A stretch of DNA of 64,000 bases. It comes from Xestospongia muta. Taxonomy: Eukaryota; Porifera; Demospongiae; Haplosclerida; Petrosiidae. The position numbers and the translations under genes were made by a program. The stretch is from positions 5,299,827 through 5,363,826 of the forward strand of contig OY848928.1 of assembly GCA_963693285.1 (NCBI GenBank), read 5' to 3'. This document shows, in pieces, positions 56,611 to 64,000 of the stretch. The first letter of the stretch is position 1, and each line of letters starts with the position of its first letter. Under the pieces are notes generated by a model. The model was not told the origin of the DNA. It did no database searches and was given only the letters and a program-made list of their open reading frames with translations.

Positions 56611-57531
56611 CAATTTATTATAATTATGAATAACATAGTCATCGTACAATGCTACATCAGTGGGCACCATAAATGTAGTTACATCTAACCTATCAACTCG
56701 TTATACCACAATACATTCAAGACCATCTTTAAAATAATCAGTCCATTATATATTAGATGCTCACTATGATAAACGTGCTCATAAAATTGACGACTTATGG
56801 GACTTTGTTCTTGAAGGATATGCAGATACTGCAATCAAATACCTTGATCTGAAACCAACCAGTAAATTGGCTGATATCGGAGGAGGTACAGGTGCAGTAG
56901 CTGAAATGGTCAGTAGAAAAGCAGGTTAGCTAGCATTCATAGTCTTCATTGATGTTGAACATTTTCAGGTCTTGAGACTCCAGTGTGTGTAGTCGAACCA
57001 GTGGAGAAGTTGTTTGTTCAAGCAAGCAATCGACATGGTGTAAAGCCAGTCTTAGCAACATGTTCAGAGTTTTATAAAAATCCAGCTCATCAAGCAAGTC
57101 AATACGACAAGGTGCTGTTTTGTGCTTCTATTCATCATCTTCCTGATCAACTGGCTACACTCAGAATGGTGTACAACTGTATGCCTACTGGAGGACTTTG
57201 TTTAGCTATCAAATGTGGCGACAAAATTACTGTACCATTATGGCAGTCTGCTAAGGCTGCTTATGATGCCAATACTGATTGTAGTGATAACTTTGAACAG
57301 GTTTTTGGTACAGTACATAAAACTACCGAGTCCATTTTTTTCACAACTAAGAAAAGTGTCTGGTTTGCTAAGTTGCGAGATAGAATATTTTCATATTTTG
57401 AAAGTTTGTCTGATGAAGAAATAGAGAAAGGAATTGCTGAGTTAGAAGAAACAGAGTTTAAAGGAATCAAAGATGATGATGAACTGAATCTTGAATATCA
57501 AATTACTTGTTGTACAGCTGTTAAAATGTGA
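56525..57531 (+). CDS. Class I SAM-dependent methyltransferase, copy 1
   Basis: Three exons: a 16-nt first coding exon 56525-56540 (MIPSV plus one base), 56757-56924 and 56969-57531, giving 248 residues. The small first exon is supported by the same sequence and phase in copy 2. Motif I is LADIGGGTGAVAEMV; the acidic residue after strand 2 is in VVEPVEKL; motif IV region is KVLFCASIHHLPD and strand 5 follows MPTGGLCLAI, all as in UbiE/Methyltransf_11-type enzymes. The N-terminal AHYDKRAHKIDDLWDFVLEG is typical of small-molecule methyltransferases. Substrate unknown. No signal or membrane segment. Confidence 0.85.
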
Positions 57532-58599
57532 ACATTTTCACAAACAGCCATGTCATGTCATTGTATAAATAAAAATTATAATATTAATTTTATTTATATG
57601 TAAGAGGTCATTGTGTTTTTATATTGATTTTTTTAATTTTGCAACTATATATACATTAATCGATGGAGTGTAGTATGCAATTTATTTGGTATCAATATTT
57701 GAATGTTGACTCAGATGATGTCATGATTGTGTGAGATGAGTACCAATAGATACTGAGGAGCTAATGTGTGTGAGTACGAAGCTTTTTTAAAAAGAGGTTC
57801 TGATAATTAAACCAAGTAAGCATAAATTAAGTGTATCACTGCAGCTAAAATTTAAAGTGGGCTCTACACAAATTGAATTACAAAACACAGCACATCTTAA
57901 AAGCATTACTAGGGCACATAGCTCTCAAGAAAAATAAAATCATATATCATCGACAGTAATGATTGATCCTAATGATATGATGCGTGATTAAGTCATGCAT
58001 AAATGTCTATTGTTCAGTTGGATGACTCCTCAGCAATGAAAGGTTTGTAAGGCATAAGTGATAAGTAAAACATACTTGTTTTGCTATAATAAGTTAGTGA
58101 TACAACAAGTGATTTCCTTTTCAACCAAAGTGACTCCCACTTCTAATATATCAACGCTGCAATAAAATTAATTATTATAATTGCAATTTTTTGTCTCCTG
58201 AATGATGATGGTATTGAGGATTTGTAAGTACTATTATTTATATAAACCTTCTATAAATTATAAATAATTAAAATAATTTTTAAAAATTATAATTGCAATT
58301 TTTGTTGAGTTGAAAGAAACAAAGTTTAAAGGAATTGACGACAAAGATGAGCTGAATCTTGAATATCAAGTTATGTGTTATAGAGCTATTAAAATGTGAG
58401 AATTTTAAAGCAAAATATTAGTCAGAACTATTTTTGTTTTCTTTTATTTGAATTTCATATTAAAAAAGAAAATAAACTACAATTATGTCATTGTTTTATA
58501 TTAACACTTAAAAATATAAATTAACACTTTATAAGAATGCAGCTCATCTGCTGTAAGTCAGTAGTCTACAACAAAAATTATTACTTCTGTCATCTTCCG
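57532..58599. other. Spacer between methyltransferase copies
   Basis: About 1.07 kb, AT-rich, holding one truncated methyltransferase copy (58304-58399, listed separately) and the promoter of copy 2 at its right end. Otherwise nothing recognisable. Confidence 0.5.
58304..58399 (+). pseudogene. Truncated 3' end of a third methyltransferase copy
   Basis: Ninety-six bases encode VELKETKFKGIDDKDEL and the rest of the C-terminus to the TGA, one residue different from copy 2 (59564-59659) and identical in the 3' flank for about 10 bp. No upstream exons accompany it. Confidence 0.92.
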
Positions 58600-59659
58600 A
58601 TGATACCCAGCGTATGTAAGTTACATGCTCTTGTATATTTTTTGTAACTTGTATATTTTTTGTAACTTCATGTATAAATTTATTAATTATAATTATTATA
58701 GCAATTATAAGATTATATACGTATATACTTGGAAAAAATATCATGTTGGACTGGGCCCATGTTGAGACTTAGCATCAGTTAATGTTAATTTCCCATTGAA
58801 GCTTAAGTATGATATTTCTTCCACAATTGTAGACACAGTCTAGAGCAGTACACCACAATATAAATTAATATTCATCTTATATTATTATACTAGATGCTCA
58901 CTATGACAAACATGCTGAACAATATGATGACTTGTACGATTGTATTTATGAAGGATTTTCAGATATAGCAATCAAATACCTTAATCTCAAACCTACTGAT
59001 AAATTGGCTGATATTGGAGGAGGTACTGGTGCAGTAGCTGAAATGATCAGTAAGAAAACAGTTGTTTTGTAATGTTGATATTGAACATCTTTATTGCAGG
59101 TCTTGAGACTCCAGTGTGTGTAGTTGAACCAGTGGAGAAGTTGCTTGTTCAAGCAAGCAATCGACATAGTGTAAAGCCAGTCTTAGCAACATGTTTAGAC
59201 TTTTATAAAAATCCAGCTCATCAAGCAAGTCAATACAACAAAGTACTGTTTTGTGCTTCTATCCATCATCTTCCTGATCAACTGGCTACACTCAGAATGG
59301 TTTACAACTGCATGCCTACTGGAGGAGTTTGTTTAGTGATCACAAGTAGTAGCAACACTCTACCGTTATGGAAGAAGGCTAAAACTACCTTTGATCCCAA
59401 TCCTGAATGTATTCAATCTTTTGAACAAAGTTTTGGTGCAGTAAACAAAACAACAGAGTCCTTTTTCTTCACCATAAAGAAAAGTGCTTGGATTGCAAAG
59501 TTACGACATAGAATATTTTCTAATTTTGAAGAGATGTCAGATGAAGAAATAGAGAAAGGAATTGTTGAGTTGGAAGAAACAAAGTTTAAAGGAATTGACG
59601 ACAAAGATGAGCTGAATCTTGAATATCAAGTTATGTGTTATAGAGCTATTAAAATGTGA
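58600..59659 (+). CDS. Class I SAM-dependent methyltransferase, copy 2
   Basis: Tandem paralogue of copy 1, 243 residues. Exons: 58600-58615 (16 nt, MIPSV plus one base), 58894-59049 and 59100-59659. Exon 2 must use the donor GTAAGA after ATGATCA; the later donor used in copy 1 would shift the frame and hit a stop, so copy 2 lacks four residues after motif I. Motifs are the same (LADIGGGTGAVAEM, VVEPVEKLLVQASN, KVLFCASIHHLPDQLATLRM, MPTGGVCLVI). The middle part (TSSSNTLPLWKKAKTTFDPN) has diverged most, which suggests a changed substrate. Confidence 0.85.
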
Positions 59660-59810
59660 GAATTTTAATTAATCAAACATCGATTAAAAAAATTAAATTG
59701 AATGAGTTTGCTTTACTGTTATTATTATTGGAAATTGTTAAAATGTGATATTTTTAATTTGTGAATTTTATCTCAGTGAGGTTTATAAAAAAGATAAACA
59801 AATTATATTC

Positions 59811-60220
59811 TCATTTTTTTGATGACTCCATCAAATATTCTTTCTTCCATTTAATTTTCCGAGGTTGTACTGCCTGTCTTTGTCCCCACCATTTAAGGAC
59901 AGAACTCATCAGTGAATATAACCAGAGGGATAGTCTCATTGGCCATGCAAGGAAGACTACTTGTTCGAATTGTTCAGACCCTCCAGTCTACTGGGCATGA
60001 ACAGGAAAAAAAGACAGTGATTTCTTGTTCCAGAACATTAAATTTACATTGATCACCTGTATTTGAACTGAATATGATGTTTGCCTTTTCCAAACAATAA
60101 ATCGAGCCAGTTTAAGTCTTTGAAGAGCACGGAGAAGAGGATTACTATAAATAATTCGTTCTACACTTCCTTGTAACATGTCACACATAATATATCTAGC
60201 AGGTGCTAATTGAGAGAGAA

Positions 60221-60306
<86 letters not shown>

Positions 60307-60891
60307 CACATCATAAATAAGAACTAATTTAGAGTGCATTATCAACTTTAGCCAAATCCAATGTACCACAATATGTCTTACCATATCTGACAATATCAAA
60401 ATACATATGGACACTTAGATTCAATTTCTGATATCTAGGAAGAAGTATAACATAACAAGTTATTAAATTTACTTTTACCTGGGGTTGACCCAACCCACAA
60501 CAATTTCATAACAGTTTAATTTAGAAGGTACCCATCGTGTTTCCTCTCCATCCTCTTCCAAATTGGTTCTGTCATACACTGGGACTGCCATCTCACCAAC
60601 TGAATAACCAATCATGTTCTCCACCTTGAGAGAGTATGGAATTAAGTTAACCATTATGGAAAAGGTGTCATATGATAGTCACATGATAAATATGGTAGTT
60701 AGGATGTAGTGTAGACCTTAAAGTGATGAGCCAAGTTTATTTCAAATCCCTCTTTCAAACTGGCTGGAAGAGCAAAGGCTGCCACACCTGGATATACTGG
60801 TTTACCGCCATATTTAATACCGTCTCCAATAAAAGCCATAAACTGTGACAAAGTCTCATGACCACACCTACCTCCTCGGTACCTCCATACT

Positions 60892-60990
<99 letters not shown>

Positions 60991-60993
60991 GAG

Positions 60994-61081
<88 letters not shown>

Positions 61082-63780
61082 ACATATACACACACGTATA
61101 TACTGATTATATTGTTACATACCTATCTTCATTCTGAAATATCCAATGAATTATTTCTTCTTGAGTCGATCTCGGTAAAGCACTTACATGAATTATATAA
61201 ATAGATTGTATTATAGCTCCTCGAACTTCTTGAAACTAACACAATGACACATGATAGTTAGTATTATTTAAATTATTAGATTAATCTGTATGTGTAAAGG
61301 CTTTATCTATTAATCCATTCATCACTCACCTTGTTACATAAAGAAAGATCTTTCTTTGTCATTTTCTTCTCTAAATATACCTTTTAAGATTATACCACAA
61401 CAATAGAGTTCATAATGTATTGATAAATGTAATTACCTTTAATTGTAATAATTGTTTGTGACTATGGAGGCACATTTCTTGCACATCAACATCAAGACAC
61501 CATTTTTTAACTCTCTCGTTCATAAACTCAACAAGATGGTGGACAATATCTTCCTTCGACATAACAGACTGAACTAGTCTCCTTTCATTTCTGTCTTGAG
61601 TTCTTCTCCAACGTTCATAGTCAAATCCATCGGTAATTACATTAGTATGACCTTCGCCAGTTTCCATGAGGAGACTAATATACTGTGAGAGATATTTACC
61701 AAGAAACCTAAAAACAACATGTACAACTATAACATTGTCTGTGTATGTTACCTAAACTGTTTTAAGCCATCATCTTCTATTAAGCTTTGCATAACATCGT
61801 CAAATATCAGACCAGCCAAATCCTAAGAAGATAACAATAACAGACAGACAGACAGAGTGGGTGGAGACTACCTTTGTTACTCGTGATCGTTGTCTAGTAA
61901 AGACTGGTTTATGAGAGGAACTACTAAAGGAGAACCCCGGTTGTAGTATCATGTCAATACCACAACGAACTTTCTCAGGTCTTTATAAGAAAATATAGAA
62001 TTAATAACTATTAATAACCACATATATGTATAATTATTTAATAAATTATTGATTAATATACCTGTGATCATAATAACTTCTCCATTCTGGAGAGAAGTCG
62101 TAACGACATGTTAAAATACTACCAGTTACCTCGGGTTGAATTGATCTAGTCACATGATAGACAATATAGTCACATGACAAGTCATGTGATAGTAAGACTT
62201 AGATACCTTTTTAGGAGATTCCAGGTTCTCTGGTTTGGGAAATTTTGTGGTACAATAATAGCCGGTACTAGAGATGGTGTGTTGTCAGGACCCAGTTCTA
62301 GTAATTTAGTGAATATCTGGACCCATACTTGTGAGGTATCATACGGATGACCATTAGTATAAGACTTGAAGATATAGAGACCTTTATAGATAAATGGATA
62401 GATAGATTAGTGGATAAATTAATGAATGGATGGATAGAAAAATGAATGGATGAATGCAATACCTTCTTCACACAGTAATATTTCACAATTCTCTAACTCT
62501 GTTCCATCTTCATCATATAATGACAGGAAACCACTATCAGTTCGTAGACCAATCTATTAATGTTAAGATAATGTATTAAAGTCATGTGATAGTCATGTGA
62601 CAGATTTTACCTCTAGTGGTCTTTCACAGTGCTCTCCGGAGGGAGCATAGCAGCCGATAATTTGACTACCACAGCATCTAGCGGGCAGAGACCACATATA
62701 CACTGTACCAGATCCAGAAATTAATAGATAAACTTACTTGGAACAATCAAAGAAATGAACATTTAATGACACATTAAATGTTTTAGGTTTAATAGGAGCA
62801 CTTGCCTTAATAAAATAAATCAATGTTATTATTTATAGTTTGTTTTATTACTTGTTTATCAAAGTAAGTTTCTATCTCATCTTCTTGAGACAACAAAGCT
62901 ACCTAAAATTGAAAATAAGAAATGGTATCTCTCTCTCTCTTTGGTCCTTAACCTTCCTCTCATGGAGTCTACTTCCTTTAGTTGCATCAAGTTTATGATC
63001 AATAGCTCTAACTGCAACTGAACGATGACCCTAAATGAACAGATACACACAGATGTAGATGGATTATAAATAAATTAATTTAAAATGAACCTTTAATTCT
63101 GCTAATGTAAGTGCTTCGTCAAATAGTTCTACACTTTTGACCAATTCACCATTCACAGATACCTAAAACAAGTCACACAAACATCACATGATAGATCACA
63201 TGATTTATGACTCACATGAGTAATTCCCATTTGTTTTAAGATATCGGAAAATTCACTATATAAAGACAACAGCGATTGTCTCATGTTCTCTTCAATACTG
63301 TGAGATCCATCAGTTGTAACTGATAAAGTAAATGGCTAAAAAATAAAACGATAATAATACATCATTGAGTGTCTAGATCTCCAGCTGGTAGGAAGTCCAC
63401 ATCCTGCTCTGTATAGTTAATAAGGGGGTGTGGTCTATGTAACACACACTAAAAGGACTTCCTACCAGATCTCTAGATATCTTACTTCGTTCCAAAATCG
63501 TATGCTGTATTCACAATCTTCTGTTAGTTTCTTTATATCCTCCATATTACGAGGTAGACTTGCTATGATATGATTAAGATATTTCTCTCTTGCAGTCAAA
63601 AGTTTTTCCCCTTCTTCTTCAGATGTTTCCATGGCAACATTGAGCTCAGATATCGGAGCAGTCAAGTATTTTTTGATTTGATCTGTTAGTAACTTCTTTA
63701 GGACATCATAACGTGGAACCTATTAATAGTTAGAAAAAAGTAAGTTCCTGTACATCCCTATCTAGTTCTCTCTCTTTGTC

Positions 63781-63847
<67 letters not shown>

Positions 63848-64000
63848 CCTGCATGTGTTCTATTCTCATAGCACACATTGAAAGAACTTCCATTGTCTTT
63901 TGACTGTTGAGTACTTCCAAAGGAAACTTACTATAAATAGTTAATACTTTAAACACAACAGTGGTAGCTGGCTTGATTACCTTTTGAAAATACCAAATAA
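59811..64000 (-). CDS. Unrecognised multi-exon protein (partial, C-terminal part)
   Basis: Twenty-two exons with consistent phases encode at least 818 residues and run off the right edge. Exons (minus strand): 64000-63981, 63930-63849, 63719-63486, 63335-63216, 63162-63091, 63030-62953, 62902-62852, 62805-62738, 62677-62611, 62553-62463, 62381-62207, 62145-62062, 61980-61872, 61822-61752, 61707-61437, 61380-61330, 61235-61123, 60891-60717, 60624-60479, 60434-60382, 60205-60057, 59987-59811. The N-terminal visible part is helical (EVLSMCAMRIEHMQVPRYDV). The middle has LSLYDEDGTELENCEILLCE, NQRTWNLLKRSIQPEVTGSI, FSPEWRSYYDHR and FDYERWRRTQDRNERRLVQS; the end has GWVNPRYQKLNLSVHMYFDI and RALQRLKLARFIVWKRQ. 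No membrane helix or familiar catalytic motif is seen and I can name no family. The many short exons in phase make it a real gene. The last exon is the least certain. Confidence 0.8.
60222..60301. repeat. (GA)n microsatellite before a 3' splice site
   Basis: About 40 GA units; on the sense strand of the unrecognised gene this TC tract ends about 15 nt before the 3' splice site of exon 60205-60057. Confidence 0.95.
60894..61080. repeat. (GA)n microsatellite, about 187 bp, before a 3' splice site
   Basis: Nearly uninterrupted GA units with two point changes near 60987-60998. In sense orientation the TC tract runs directly into the CAAG acceptor of exon 60891-60717. Confidence 0.95.
63773..63842. 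repeat. (TC)n microsatellite after a 5' splice site
   Basis: About 33 TC units on the plus strand; on the sense strand of the unrecognised gene this is a GA tract that begins 6 nt after the GTATCA donor of exon 63930-63849. Confidence 0.95.

Noticed and set aside
56525..59659. Bacterial transfer of the methyltransferase genes
   Set aside because: The fold is shared by bacteria and animals, and the genes carry introns and host-like base composition; without a phylogeny transfer is not supported.
59761..60000. Cys-containing plus-strand frame ending near 59998
   Set aside because: It overlaps the last exon of the minus-strand gene, whose phase and acceptor fit; the plus frame has no partner exons.
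60699..61204. Leu-Ser and Arg-Glu reading frames over the 187-bp GA tract
   Set aside because: They are produced by the dinucleotide repeat; only the exon 60891-60717 fits the gene around it.

Overview
The window reads as animal nuclear DNA with a very compact layout: AT-rich sequence, introns mostly 45-70 bp long with GT-AG ends, neighbouring genes 100-300 bp apart, and families such as glutaminase, NKAIN, PHF20, SNRNP48, SLC17 and RBR ligases. Compactness, many GA/TC microsatellites, an ankyrin-Roc giant protein and tandem lineage-specific genes suggest a sponge (a demosponge of the Amphimedon kind). That assignment is inference and rests on no search. Spliced models were built by hand from reading-frame continuity, splice sites and recalled family sequences.

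Left part (1-27.3 kb), mostly conserved housekeeping genes: the 3' half of glutaminase (+), an ankyrin-repeat/Roc-GTPase giant (-), an NKAIN membrane protein (-), SNRNP48 of the minor spliceosome (+), two paralogous single-exon RBR ubiquitin ligases (-), the phosducin-like chaperone cofactor PDCL3 (+), an inverted pair of SLC17 anion transporters (+ and -), and EIF2B4 (+). Many pairs are divergent with 100-250 bp between start codons, so they probably share promoters.

Middle part (about 27.5-49.7 kb): a tandem array, all on the minus strand, of a gene family I cannot match to a named family. Six genes have a signal peptide or N-terminal anchor, a short Cys/coiled-coil segment, in some a transmembrane helix, a low-complexity linker of variable copy number, a conserved TRDP..IG..KK joint and a six-bladed NHL-like propeller. 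Two further units keep only the secreted coil and end in a His-rich tail; one of these is broken in its signal peptide. Decayed gene fragments, duplicated intergenic blocks and a recurring upstream module lie between them. A nest of mobile elements, including an intact pogo-type transposase carrying a PHD finger, has inserted into one dead copy (35.5-39.4 kb).

Right part (49.7-64 kb): a PHF20-type chromatin reader (-) sharing a divergent promoter with mitochondrial elongation factor Ts (TSFM, +), two tandem SAM-methyltransferase paralogues with a 16-nt first coding exon plus a truncated third copy, and the 3' part of a gene of at least 22 exons (-) that I do not recognise and that runs off the right edge.

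The best candidate for something undescribed is the propeller array: mosaic exchange of N-termini, linkers and C-termini, linker repeats from 0 to 15 copies, gene birth and death, and a shared promoter block. Its function is not visible from the sequence.
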